Positions 36,622 through 50,716 of a DNA stretch of 64,000 nt are shown piece after piece. How positions within the stretch are numbered: the stretch's first letter is position 1; every line of letters starts with the position of its first letter. The notes under the pieces are model-generated. The model was given only the letters and a program-made list of their open reading frames with translations. It did no database searches and was not told the DNA's origin. This stretch comes from Gonapodya prolifera JEL478 (Eukaryota; Monoblepharomycota; Monoblepharidomycetes; Monoblepharidales; Gonapodyaceae): assembly GCA_001574975.1 (NCBI GenBank), contig KQ965785.1, positions 152,916 through 216,915 on the forward strand. Reading direction: 5' to 3'. The translations under genes were made by a program, and so were the position numbers.

Positions 36622-39281
36622 ATGTCCGAGGAGAAAATACCGATGGACTCCGCAGGCGAACAAAGCGATGAACCAGCGGCGACATCGTGGTCACGAGATG
36701 AAGAAGCCGCCCTCGTCCGGAAACTGGATCTCAGGCTGATGCCGTTTGCCATGCTCATGTTCTTTGTCTCGTACCTCGAGTGAGTTGGGCACGCTCTGCA
36801 GTCACCTGAATGAAACATATTCTCATCTGATTTGTACGCGTCGAACGGCAAGTCGCGGAAACATATCAAATGCACGTACCGCAAACGGTTTCGGGGCGAC
36901 GGCCACTCCTGACAGTGAGATGTCGCAGCACCATTTTTGAAATCGGGCCGAACTTATAACAACTCACCCACGCCGTTCTAGGTTTTGAGGTCCAACTCGG
37001 CTGTAAGCATTCGCTCCTTTTCATGTGTCTGCGGGCGCGTAGCTGCTAGAAGACCCTAACCTTGTCGGGAACGTACAGTGACTGGAGATGATTTCCAATT
37101 CACGGTGTCAATTTTCTACGGTACGTGTCGCCTCCCAACAGTCGATTAAGATTGCTTTGAGTGAGCATCTTTTCCCAATTCCTGTTTTTCATCCCAACTT
37201 TCCAGTTACCTACATTATCTTTGAGGTGCCTTCGAACATGTGAGTCTGAGATGTACGGTGTTGTCCTAATGGTCGCAGATGTAACCTTCTTTCTCCATAA
37301 CAGGGTGCTCAAATACTTCACACCCCGTGTTTGGTTTGCTCGGATCATGTTCACCGTAAGTGACGTGTTTCAGTGACATCTTGCCAATTAACCGTTTCCT
37401 TATCTGTTGTTCCACAGTGGGGCATCGCATCGGCATGCCAAGCTGCCTGCCAAAACAAAACTGGAATCATTATTTGCAGATTGTTGGTCGGGATAGCTGT
37501 GAGCAGTGTGACTCTCGTCCCGCGAACTGTACGGGAAGTCTGAATCGTCTGGCACACGCGTATGTAGGAGGCGGGTCTTCTACCTGGGCTTCTATTCTGG
37601 ATTGGGTGTGTGTCAAAATGGAACTTCAATTCCAATTCTATCGGCTGATATCATTCCGCCAATCTTGGCATCCCACCATTACATCCCTTGATTACCCCTC
37701 AATCCCATCTCGCCGACACTTTACTACTGGCGTTCTAAAATGGTACCCTTTTCGACATACAGCTTCTGGTACCGCAAATACGAAATCGCGACCCGTACAG
37801 CCCTCATCCACGGAATGCTCGCCTTTGCGAGCGCGTGGGCCGGATTGATTGCGACCGGAAGTAGGTTGTCAGACTACGGCTTGGTCCAAACGAGCATTTC
37901 TGTTTTGAAATCAGAGCTGATCGAGTGGATCACGGCATTTCAATCCAGTCGGACAGATGAACGGAGCTGGCGGCTTACCTACGTGGCGCTGGATCTTTAT
38001 CGTGAGTGTTATTGCGCGCGCCTCTTTCGTGAACGCGTCTTTGAACCGTTTTGAATCTCGCACCGTCCCAGCTCGAATCTATCCCTTCCTTCCTCCTTTC
38101 AGCCGCGACCCTTATATGGCTCCCCAACTTCCCACACACGTCACAAAATTGGCTGGTACGTTGTCGCACTTGCCTTTGGTCTTAGTCACGCAACATCCAA
38201 GCATCCCACCAACCACGTTCAACAGACACCCCGTGAATTCCAAATCGCCATCGCTCGTCTCCCTCCCTCAGCGCCTAGTCACCTCCAAAAGCACTTCGAC
38301 CTGGAAATCTTCCGCGAGACCATCAAAGACCCTATGAACCTCCTCTACCCCGTTTTCATGGCCATCGGCGTCATCCCGCAACTTGCTTTGAACTACTTCA
38401 TGCCCACTGTTCTCACGGGTATGGGGTACAAGGGCGCAATGAGTAACTTGATGTCCGCGCCTCCGAAGTGAGTAGATGCCCGAGATCTTTTCGTCTTATT
38501 CCCTCAATGACAAGTTCTTCTGTGACCCTTTCAGCCTCTACGCTTTCATCATCGAAATCGCCAACGCATACCACTCGGACTACACCCAAGAGCGGCTGTT
38601 CCACATTGTCATCCCGGCGACGGTTGGAATGGTCGGGTACGTCCTGCTCCCCATTTCGGGGATCAATGGGTGGTCTCAGGGGATGCGGTACTTCCTTCTA
38701 TTCGTCGCAAACTCGGGTGAGTAGATCACTGATGCTTTCCGTGTGCTGTATTGAAATTTCTTGTTTTAACCCCAACACAACTGACCCCCGACCTCTCCCC
38801 AGGAATCGCCTCTGCACCGGGATGGTACGCGTGGCGTCAAAACATGACCGTGGGCTCCACGGCCGTCGCGTTCGTGATGGGGTGGACAAACTCTGTGGTC
38901 AACATTGCTGGAGCTGTGTCGCCGTTTTTGTTCCCGTCTGCAGATGCGCCCGTGTTTTATAGGACGGGAGGCTTTGTAGGGTGAGTAGCAGTGATGTTTA
39001 CATTGGTATTTCAGCGAGTTGAACTTCTTCGGTCTTCCCACTTCCCAGCGCTGGTTGCTTCGCCATATCTATTGTTGGTGCAATCATGGTCTACTTGTAT
39101 GTACCACGGCTTGTTCCACCATTGTTTCCAATTGGCTTCTCACATACTTGCCTCTCATTGCAGCTACGACAACTATCGCCGCAAGAAAGGCTTTTACGAC
39201 GCCATTGAGGCCGAAGCTAAGCGCGAACTTGACAGGATGAACGAGATGTTTGAGCGGGAGGCGGGGCTGGTGAAGATGTAA
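36622..39281 (+). CDS. MFS anion:cation symporter (DAL5/TNA1-like permease)
   Basis: Sixteen small exons (36622-36779, 36853-36887, 36982-37002, 37079-37120, 37206-37239, 37304-37355, 37418-37498, 37568-37605, 37763-37860, 37949-38001, 38072-38155, 38226-38467, 38535-38716, 38803-38980, 39049-39096, 39164-39281) join in phase to 487 aa, the usual length. Family marks: EAALVRKLDLRLMPFAMLMF, SYLDRGNISNARTANGF, DDFQFTVSIFYVTYIIFEVP, SNMVLKYFTPRVWFARIMFTWG, MNGAGGLPTWRWIFILES, LPNFPHTSQNWL. Fungal members import organic anions such as nicotinate, allantoate, pantothenate or biotin precursors across the plasma membrane; the exact substrate is open. The start is the ATG with an acidic N terminus (MSEEKIPMDSAG). 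Many intron donors are GTGAGT or GTAAGT. The partial duplicate lies just upstream. Confidence 0.93.
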
Positions 39282-39470
39282 GAGACGAGCTGCAGTGAGG
39301 TCACCGCTGACGTGACTGCAACGGCGCATGATCTTGATGAGTTTTAGGACCCTGTTACCATACTAGTAATTTGTGTGGACACATCTGTTTTGAATTGACG
39401 TTTTCAAAGAATTTTCTTTTCCATATATCGACACCAACCGTTCGTAAAGCATAGAATCAACCGACAAGTT

Positions 39471-39866
39471 CTATAAAATCTGACTATTCCAAATAACAAA
39501 CTGAGCATCGGAAAATTTGTCCGCCCCGAACGTGTAAAGGAACACAAAGTCCTTGTTCACACTGTCATTGAAAGTCCTGTGGGGACAATTACCAGGAAGG
39601 AATACAGCGTCTCCAGCTTTCAGTCTCCTTCCGGCGCCCATGGACACTGATCCGTCGGGGTTGGTACCCGTTTCCATGAGCGCCTCTCCCTCGAGGACGT
39701 AGTATGTTTCCACGTGGGAGTGATGGTGCTTTTTGAGAGCTTTTCCGGGTGGAATGCGGCAGATTCCTTGGGTGAGGTGGTAGTCTAAGTGTCGGGGCCG
39801 CCAAAGATTGTCTTCCAGTTCACCGGGGAGAACGAGGGAGTAGTCTCGGAGGGAATTTCGGAGCAT
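39471..39866 (-). CDS. Small cupin-domain protein
   Basis: Single-exon frame of 131 aa from ATG 39866; the frame is open to 39926 without an earlier ATG. Cupin motif 1 is KKHHHSHVETYYVLEGEA, with metal-type His/His and Glu; motif 2 is GDAVFLPGNCPHRTFN. One cupin barrel covers nearly the whole protein. The convergent neighbour is the MFS carrier, and the TMC-like gene starts 130 nt away in the opposite direction, so the two share a promoter region. Possible roles are sugar or acid isomerase or dioxygenase-like binding protein; sequence alone does not decide. Confidence 0.8.
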   Translation of the reverse strand: MLRNSLRDYSLVLPGELEDNLWRPRHLDYHLTQGICRIPPGKALKKHHHSHVETYYVLEGEALMETGTNPDGSVSMGAGRRLKAGDAVFLPGNCPHRTFNDSVNKDFVFLYTFGADKFSDAQFVIWNSQIL

Positions 39867-39995
39867 GTCACGAGCGTCGCGGGCGTGGCGGCAGCGATGA
39901 CGTTGGGCTCGTCCATTTCTCAACAAGGTTCAAGTTGAGTTGATCGGCGAACGTTCCAACTGTGGCCCCACTCTGCCGTCTTCCAGCATTCGATT

Positions 39996-42900
39996 ATGTC
40001 GACCCCGCCACTAAGAGCGAGCCCATCGCAGTCTGGAAACAATCTACCGTCGCGCGCTTCGCCCCTGCAGCCCACGTCTCCCTCGCACGCTCAAGCTGCT
40101 CCATTGTCTCCCACTGGTCCGTCTAACTACAAGCACACGAGATCTGTGTCAAAATCGTCCACCATATCAAAGGGAAGCGTGCGATATATCTCGCAGGTGG
40201 CGGCGCTACCCGTGCTCACGGATAGTCTGCGAAGAATCGAGACGGAGGATGAAAGAACAAATTGTTCTGGCCCGAGCTCGCCCACAAGCCCGTTCTCTCC
40301 CTCCATGGCTCTCGACATAACAGTTCCTGCACCGCCATTGTTGCGGCAAGGTTCTTACCTCAGGAAACCGTCAGAATCACGATCTCGAAACCTGTCATCC
40401 TACAGCATCGCTTCAAACCGATCGGGAGAGCAATTCGTTGTCGCCGGAGGACAACTGCAATCGCCACACGCTCAACTTGCTGCCCCTGCCGTGCTTCCTA
40501 CAGCACCCGGTCAGCCGGGCTTCCTCCTTCCCATTTACTCGCTGAATGAACCCGTGATTGAAACATCGCGCTACCTCACAGACAACGACGTCACGATCCC
40601 AGGAGTCCGATCCCAATCTATCCTTCCCGACCCGAATGAAAGCGGCCCTGAAGTGGACGTTAGCCTTTACCACCGCGTCGTCGAAGACCTTCCTTCTAAC
40701 CGTGCGCGGAATAATACTCTTCAACGAATAAAGCGGAAGAGCGGAGGCGTAGAAAATCCCATCGAATCAAAGGGGGAACATGTGGGTGCTCCACGTCCAC
40801 TATCCCTCGACGCTCTTGCCCGACGGAACCTCCGTGGAATCGGCATGAGTCTGGACGGGAACAAGATCTACATCGCGAGCGGATCCATTGAACGGACAGA
40901 CATGACTGGAGGAGGGGGCCGCCAGTGAGTTTGGGTTCTTGAGCAAAGCCATGAGTCTTCGTCGTCTCACTCTACTCCAAGGCGTGTCCGAGATCGCAAA
41001 GCGAACGAACGAGCCGGGCTCTCCCGCTGGGGTCTTTTCATGTACGACTTACGTAACTGGCTAGAAAAACGACGAAAGAAACGATCTGCGATTCAAATTT
41101 GGATGTCGGAGCTCAAGCGGATCGAAGGTACGCATTTCTCTTTCAAATCGATTCACCATTCCTTCCTTAGCACCCACTTTTGCACCGCACACTTAGGCCG
41201 CTTCGGCTCCGGCGTTTCCTCCTACTTCATCCTTCACCGCTGGTCCTTCCTCATGAACCTCTTCCTTTCATTCTTATGGGTCGTCTTTGTGCTCTCCATC
41301 GGCATCGCCAGCATGTTCCCGCACTACGAGATCCAACTCGACCCTCGCCACCTCAATGCCACCCTTACTGGGATGACGCAGGCAAAGTGGCCCAGGATCG
41401 CACAGGGCAGGAATGGTGGCGAGGTGCTGTTGGATATTTTCACTGGTGATGTGAGGATCGAGTGCTGCGTATCTTTCCTGTTGTGAGAGGTTGTATATGG
41501 TTACCTTTTGCCACGGCTGCAGAACGGTTTCAAAAACGCGTCTTTCTTTTATTATGGATATTACACGAATGAGCCCTTCGCCGCATACCGAATGGACTTG
41601 GCATACATCTTCGTCGTTTGCGCCTTTTTCATCACGAGCTTCCTTGGTATCGTTCTGACGTGAGTGCATTTTATTTCTTCACCCACATCCATCCGGCTGA
41701 TCAATCAACTCCCAAACGCCAGCATGCGCGACCACTACGTCCACAGCAATTCCATCACCTCCACGGTCGCTCTAGACACTGTACACCCCTTCGCGACCGT
41801 TACGTTCACAGGATGGAACCACGGCGTGACCACGCCGACGGCCCGGCGCAACCTATCGACTGCCATCTCGACCATCATGCGCACCCTGGTAGCCAGCGCC
41901 AACCGAGAACACGCTCGCGTCGTGCGAACGCGGAAAGAGGTGGCTGTCATGTGGGTGAAGAGGATCCTGGCGAATGTGATCTGGGTGTGGTTGATGGCGG
42001 CGTCGGGCGTCTTGATTTATTCGGCCATTGTACCCGACGGGGGTGTTATCGCGTTGATGGCGGGGAGGAAGGTGCCCGAACTACAGGTGAGTCCTGCTGG
42101 TACTTTGTAACGGAGCCTGGCTTAGATGAAAGCGTATAATACTGCATGCGATTCCAGCAACTCACCTCGGTCATTGTCGCGGGGCTCAACGTCATCATGC
42201 CCCTCGTATTTGTGTTACTGGGTCAATTTGAGGAGTATGACTCGCCGAGTGTAGCGATGACGTTCGGGGTATTGAGGTGGGTTCGACGAGGACGCACCAC
42301 TAGGGATTTCGGTTCCACTTCATGTTCGTCGATCGCAGATCCTTCCTCCTCAAAATGGCCAGCTTGTACGTCGTTTTGTACGCGTTTTATCAGGACTTCC
42401 AAACTCAGAGTGCATCGTATGGCTCTCACCAGGTGAGCTGAAGGGATCTCACGGCACTTCAGGAACCAAAAGGCGTACCTCTTCACGTAACATTTCTTGC
42501 CAGTTTACTTCTTGCTGGGAAAATAACGTCGGACAAAAGTTCTACCAGTATGTAGCCTGTTTCTCTTTTCTCGAGAATCCTTCCCGGGCGGATTCTCGCC
42601 CCCGGTCAACCTGACCATGATAACAAAATTTCGTGTTCTCACTTCTTCCTCCCTCAACGCGGTACATACAGGCTATTGTGGCTGGACCTCGCGATCACGT
42701 GTGTCGCAACTATTGTCCAGGCATTCCTGATGAAGAAGATATTTGGACGATATGAATTCGACTTGCCGACGAACATCCTGGAGCTTGTGTATAGACAGGC
42801 ACTGATATGGTGAGCTTATGGGTCGACGCTCAAAGTATCTCGCCCAACACCTGCAGCTCATAAGACATCTCCTTGGATTCCAACTCAGGGTCGGAACAAC

Positions 42901-43634
42901 CTATTGCCCCATCATCGCCATCCTCTCTGTCATATCCTCCTCGCTCATTTTCTACATCAAGTACATCGCGATCATGGTATGGGGAGACCCGCCCAAGGAG
43001 CTCTACTCGTCCTCGGGGCAGACGAACGGGTTCCTCATCTTCATGTGCCTCACGCTGTTCTTGAGCGCGTCACCGGTGTGGTATGCGATAACTATGTGAG
43101 TGGATGGCGCTGATTGGCGTAGTTGGACTGGAGCTCTGAGTATCGTCACGACGGGTTGGGGATCTTTAGGTTGCCGCCATCCTGTGGACCCCACCTGGTC
43201 AACGCTTTTGTCACTCCGTTCCAGTACACTTTGCGGATGTGAGTGTATTTTGGTCTCTACTTTTTGAGCAACGTTCTTTTTGAGTGCAGATACTGACATG
43301 ACAACTCATCACCACTAATAATCACAGGTGGGATGTCATCCCAGCTTGGATTGACACCCTACCAACAGCACCCCGCTGGGCTCTCAACTTTGCCGGATCA
43401 GCTGCCCTCACAGTGCCTATTCTGATAGTGCTATTGTAAGTCGAAGACGCCTCTTGTGATCGTGTTCGTCGTGTTGACCACACGAACAATTGCCAAACCT
43501 GAAGGCTTTATGCCTACTACCTCCGAGCTGTCAAGGAGAAGCAGGGGCAAAAACTTCGGGAGCTTGAGGCCGAGGTGAAGGCTGAGAGGGAGGACAAGAA
43601 ATTCCTGATGCGATTCTACAAAGTGCAGACATGA
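39996..43634 (+). CDS. TMC-like (transmembrane channel-like) multispan membrane protein
   Basis: Thirteen exons (39996-40924, 40982-41127, 41197-41450, 41523-41659, 41723-42086, 42158-42276, 42339-42432, 42504-42547, 42672-42809, 42889-43095, 43170-43238, 43328-43435, 43505-43634), total 2739 nt, 912 aa, all phases consistent. About 310 N-terminal residues are Ser/Pro-rich and cytosolic. Nine or ten hydrophobic spans follow (for example NLFLSFLWVVFVLSIGIASM and IFVVCAFFITSFLGIVL). The diagnostic TMC signature is FTSCWENNVGQKFYQLLW plus LDLAITCVATIVQAF. The end is a charged coiled tail (KEKQGQKLRELEAEVKAERE). TMC proteins are part of the anoctamin/OSCA superfamily, and animal members form mechanosensitive or leak channels. 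A role as ion channel or mechanosensor in this fungus is inference. Confidence 0.87.
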
Positions 43635-43782
43635 TATAGTCGCAAACAAGGTGGCCGTTGTAATAACGAGCAACGAGCATGTCCATAGATGGAATGGCGA
43701 CAATTTGTGCTTGAAATAAATTGAAACTCTGAGTGCCCAAAAAGCAGGACCACAGTTCTTCGAAGCTCCAATTAGATTCAAA

Positions 43783-46700
43783 ATGCGCAGGGAAATTCCC
43801 TTATTTCTCGTCGCTATCACAGGAATATTGCTTGCTCCGTACGGGGGGATAGTTCATGCCCTGATTGCAGATGCCCAGTCTTTGGAAGACTTGGGAAGTG
43901 GAGGTGATGTGCCTGCCATCGATGGAGGAGCCTGGCTGAACTTGACAGACGCAATAGAAACGTTATCGTGTTTCTCGGACTTTATCGTCTGATCCGGCTG
44001 CGCCAGCTGGAAGTCTTGTCGATCAGGCGATTGAAATCTTGGTCGATTTTGCCGAAGAATACGATGCCGATCCGGAGACCTTTCAACTCAAGCTTTCCTT
44101 CCAATCGAGCGCGCCCGACTCGGAAACTGACTCTCGTGTGCCTCGGGCGTCTCCTGTCACGGATTCTTTTGCCAGCACGCTCACTGGTCTCAACTTTGGA
44201 TCTACGGAACGACTTCCTGAACCATTCTATGTGTCGGACGCATTTTATCTCGAGAGAGACGCAAGATTACCAGACTTTGAAGTGGGGCCACTTGTTCCGG
44301 ACCGAGATCACGCAATGAAGTTCTATCCCCTTGGTCCGCCAGAGGACGTTGCTTCGACAGACACGGCGTTTTGGAAATGCGACAGCACAAGGCATAGTCG
44401 AAAGTTTATATGCTTCTGGGATTGGCGCGCCTCGAGACCAAGGGAAAGTTAGTGGACGTAGAAATGAAACCGAAAATCGCCTAGGGTCAAAAGTGGCGTA
44501 CTGTGACACATCTAGGCTTTGCTTTACACGACTTTTGGCGCGTTAGGAGGCGACGAAGCCTCAGAAATGGCACTCGCATACCGCTACATGGTTGGACTAG
44601 GAATACAAAAGAGCTGTCCGGAGTCTTTATACTGGTACCGGAGAGCTGCTCAACGAGGTGAACACGTGGTGCAATGGTTCACACCTGGCGATACTCCATC
44701 TCTCGTTATACTTCCACTCAGTCATATCCCACTACCATAAGCATGGCCCGCTCGGTCCAATTCTTCCTTCGGACGTGATACCCCTCTCGGCTCTCTACGG
44801 CGGCGTTTTCGGCCCTGGCGCATCCGGCTCTGACGCCCCCCGGGCGCCCTCCGGATCCAACGCAGTTACTGAGGCCGACATACTCCAGTTCTGGCAATAT
44901 CAGGCGGAACGAGGCGATCCTGGGACGGCCGTCCAGTTGGGACGGTGGCACATTGATAACGGAGAGCCAGGTGACGGGCGTGACCCAGAGCAAGCCCGTG
45001 GGTGGTTCGAGCGCGCTGTGGGGAAAGAAGTCGTCGAAGAGGCACGTTTGGCAAGAGTGCAAGAGGTGGAGGTGGGTGAGCCAGTGGATGTGACTCCACC
45101 ACCAGTTGGGCGAGCGGGAAGAAGGCACCCTGGAGAGCATCAAGGTGCTGCAGCGGCCGAACTTGGAGCGATGTACCTGCGGGGACGGGGTGTGTCCCAG
45201 TCGAATGCTACAGCCAGAGTGTACTATGAGATTTTTGCGCAGGCAGACATGGCTGTGGCGATTGAGGTGCTTGGATGCTTTTTGTTGGACGGGTCGGCAG
45301 GGTACACCAGAGATCGAAAGACAGCCCTCAGTATGTGGGCCTGGGCGGCTGAACGGGGCGGGATCTCGGCGATGGGGAGAATGGGAGAGTGGCATTTTAG
45401 TGAGTTTCCGTTTAGCTCCCTGATGAAAGGCGCTTTCTTGACCCATTTCTGGATAAATTGCAGCTAAAGGAGAGTATCTTGGTGCTATAAAATATGTTGC
45501 GCCTGCTGCTAAAGGCGGCCACCTGCCTTCGATGTACCTTTTGGGTGAAATGTACGCTGACGGACTGGGTATGGAGAAGTCATGCGATCTTGGGACCTCG
45601 GTAAGCTACTGTTGTTATTGATTGTGGCGTCGTGATAATGATCATTATCCCACTGCCTCACCACCAGTTTCTAAAATCAGTTGTTGAGCGACTCCACCCA
45701 CTGAAGGAACCCCTTGCCGCAACTGCCCAGAACCTCTACTTACACGGTTCACTCTCGACGTCTTATCTCTGTTACGCTCTCCTCTCTGAGAGGGGCCGAG
45801 GCCGCTCAGGTCAGCGTTGCTTGGTTGATCGACAGAGGCGCGTACGCAGTTCCAGGCTCGATAGGACGGGAGCTCATTCCAAAGGGCATGTCCGAGTGGG
45901 AAGTAGCTCTAGCGTACTGGAATAGGGCGGCCACTCAGGGAAATGCAGACGCGAGGGTGAAGGTCGGCGATTATTACCTGCGCGGGTGGGGATTGAAGCC
46001 AGCGGAAGATCGGGCAGAAGAAAAGACCACAGCTTCGAAGGAGTCGCAACAGGAAAAGACCAGTGCGAGCTCTGGTTCCACGGCTTCAAAAAACAAAATT
46101 TTGTCGCGACCACCGGGCCAGCAGCTTATCTCCCACACTTCATCTTTCGCCGCTCTCATGGACGAAGTTACATTCCTTTTGTATGGGCGTCGCCTTTTCC
46201 TCACCTGGATTCGCCAACCCTGATCCACGTCGTGCATTGATGTATTATCAAATGGCGGCGGATAACGATCGCAGCTCTGCTGGGATGTTTAATTTGGCGT
46301 GGATGTACGAAAACGGGATCGGAGTTGAGCAAGTGAGTGTTTCAAGGGCCCCCCAGTGTCTTTACCACGTTCAGAAGAGTATTACTGTGCATGAAGGACT
46401 TCCATCTCGCAAAATGGTACTATGATCGCACATTAGCAGTCAATCCACAGTCCTACTTGCCCGTGAGCCTTGCGCTCACGAAACTCTCGTTGCGTCAGTT
46501 TTGGTGCAGAATATCGGAACCTCACCAGTCTCGTTCAGCAAACCGCCAAGTAATCCCGTATCCGCTCAGCTACCAAAGGACCCTCATGCCAAATCTCCTT
46601 CAGGATCCTCCGCCATCTCATCGGGTGATGAAGAAGGGGACTACCGGTGGTGGAAGAAGGAAGGGGCGAGAATAGAGCGACGAGTGGAGTGGGGACTGAT

Positions 46701-46866
46701 TGTGGTTCTCTCAGGCGCACTTATGGTTCTTCTGAGAGTAAGGGGGCAGAGGCTCTTGGCACGAATGGCAGAGCGCACGCCTCCCCGTTCATCGAACAGT
46801 GCAACCCTGCCAGCGCAAGGAGCTGAACCTTCGCCTCCCCCGATTTCAGACCCGATGTCGACGTGA
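43783..46866 (+). CDS. HRD3: Hrd3/SEL1L-like ERAD protein with Sel1 repeats (frame unresolved in places)
   Basis: Partner of the Hrd1 ubiquitin ligase in the ER membrane. A signal peptide (MRREIPLFLVAITGILLAPY), then Sel1-like repeats such as EASEMALAYRYMVGLGIQ, AELGAMYLRGRGVSQSNATA, LPSMYLLGEMYADGLGME and SAGMFNLAWMYENGIGVEQ, and a C-terminal membrane anchor (VEWGLIVVLSGALMVLL) with short tail. Exons read: 43783-43969, 44007-44281, 44361-44447, 44516-44665, 44742-45399, 45464-45600, 45668 onward to 46332, 46397-46866. The first intron would be only 37 nt. Three frame changes have no good intron: at the GGGG run 45792-45795, between about 46080 and 46200, and near 46490-46510. Either base errors or a decaying gene. 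Confidence 0.75.
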
Positions 46867-47120
46867 GCCGCTCCAGCGCGAACGAAGGGACTTTTGGCCT
46901 CCATTAGTCCAGGTGGAGGCGAGTCTGGCGGTGCGCGACGAAGACACACAGCTGGGCCAGCCGCCGAAGGGGCTCATTAAAATTCTATTATTTCTCACTG
47001 TGATTGTATTCGAGTTTGTTTGAGCATATACCTCTTATACCATCTGCAGGTAACTTTCAGGTTGGTCAACTTTCCTTGTCCTGCGTGGCGAAACCTCACT
47101 CAGCGACCTCCGAGAGGAGA

Positions 47121-48772
<1,652 letters not shown>

Positions 48773-48912
48773 AACCTGTGCTGGATTCTGGAAAGCATGG
48801 GGGCTACTCATCGGTGTAAAACATACATTTCGGTCATGTCCGTTTGGAGCATTTTTTACATTTCCTCAAAATAATGACACCCAAAACTCAATATCTCTAC
48901 CTCGATATTGCC

Positions 48913-50421
48913 TCACGCACAACCTTTTATACCAAGCCCCTTCACCAGCCAAACATCGTGGTTGTTGCAAATACAGAGCTCGTCCATATCAGGTCCTCCG
49001 AAACAGAAGTTAGCCGTCATCGTCGGGAAGTTCAGAGTGAACAAGTGTGCTGGTTCTGCTCCCGACGAGCATAGTGGGGCGTACACGTCAACGCCGTTGA
49101 ATGTTGACGAGTAGATCCGTCCCAGCGGATCGTGCCGGATGCCGTCGGGGATGCCTGTGGGTTGAAAGTCAAGTCAGGTTTGGAGACACTGTGTGAAGCA
49201 ATCAACCAATGAAAGGTACCAGGCACCATTTACTCACCATTCAGTGCGTCCATAAGAATCTTTGCGGTCCTCGAGATATCGCCCCACTTCCCAGAGTACG
49301 TTCCGAGCGTCGCCTCTACCGTATCGACCTCCTGGATCGCAACGGGGACCGTGAAGGCTTTGAGATGGTGAGGTCGAGACATGTCCAGGATCTTAGGGTC
49401 CAAGTGGGCGGGGAGGCAGCCCCCCGAGTCCGCTACAACGAGCGTCGAGGGAGCCACGAAGGTGAGGCCGTTGGGCCTAACGAAAGAGAGTTGGTCGTTT
49501 GGCAATGCAGTTTTCGATGAGGTGCAGGAAAAAGCTCACATAAGCATTCCCGTGATAACTTTTTCAAGGGTGCCTTGTGGGTCCGAGAGGTGGAACCGGT
49601 ACACTGCGGTTTCTGGCTGGGCGGGCAAGAACCCGTGGCCTTCAACGGTGGAGGGGTAACATCCATCTATAAAACAGGTGACAAGCAAATGAGTGAAAGG
49701 GGGAGTAGAGGAGGAACTATCCGCAGAGCTCACAGGAAGGGTCCGTGAAGAGGACGCTCCCGTCTGGAAGCTCGACCACGTCGTTGGGAGAATTGAACGG
49801 CAGGCCCTGGTAGTTGTCCACGAGAATTCTAGAAAGAAGTGATACCGAGCCGAATCAACGTCAAATATCGGCATATGCAATCCACCAAGGCAACCTTCGA
49901 CGTATCAACCACTCACTTCTTCTCCACCGCCTCAATGTGATCACTCCTCTTCCCCCCTTGATTGTCCGGCACAACCTCGTATGTCACGGCACTGATCCTC
50001 CTCCCGGCATGCTCGCAACAAAGAATCACATCCCACTTTCGCTCACGCCCAAGCTTGGCACCAGACTCAGACGCGATGGCACTCAGACGAGGAGAAGGAA
50101 ACGTCCCATTTGTAAGACCAGTGCCCCATCGGGCAAGCCGGGTGTGGCCTGACGTCAGGGGCTTGAGAGAAGGGTGGTGGGGGAAGTGTCGCGGTGAAAC
50201 GCACCTGTTTTTCGGTCGACGGCCCACTGCTCCGACTTGGGGATGTCGGAGAACACGAATGCGTCTGCATGCTTGAGATAAGAGGGGCCCTCCACCCATG
50301 TGTGGCCCTCGGCGACTTTCACAAAGCGTACTGACGATTGCGCGTCTGCAGACGGCAGCAGGTGCGCGAGGGATGGATCCGCCTGTGCAGCAGGATTGAT
50401 GATAAGATTTGGCCCCGTCAT
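48913..50421 (-). CDS. SMP-30/gluconolactonase-type lactonase
   Basis: Exons 50421-50205, 50148-49917, 49828-49734, 49666-49540, 49476-49238, 49154-48913; total 1152 nt, 383 aa, phases consistent. The family hallmarks of this six-bladed propeller are visible in order: EGHTWVEGPSYLKHADAFVF with SDIP (N-terminal metal Glu region), the loop LVDNYQGLPFNSPNDVVELP with DGSVLFTDPSYG, the MPNGLTFVAPSTLVVADSG blade, and GIPDGIRHDPLGRIY (metal Asp region). No signal peptide, so probably cytosolic. Such enzymes hydrolyse aldonolactones or related esters using Ca2+ or Zn2+. Sugar-acid catabolism is likely, but the substrate is unknown. Pirin lies next on the same strand, 295 nt upstream. Confidence 0.9.
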
Positions 50422-50716
50422 GTGAAGATTTTGGTTGTAGAGTCGAGTGAAAGGGATGTAAAATTGGGTTTTTGGCTGGGTAAATTTTGGCCGTAAAGAA
50501 GCCGAAGTGGAGAACCCTCAACGGGCGTTTTCATCAAATGCAAATTGGATTAGGCTATAACGGTTTACAAGAAAAGTCTTTTTGAATGTAATCTGAAGAG
50601 ACTAATGGCACCGTGCTTCCTTCGTTCGTTCACCACTTCACCCGACGCCTGCCAGAGAGGCCAAAACATGACGGCGTGAGCACTGAATCCCATTCCACGT
50701 AAAGACAATCTGGTCC

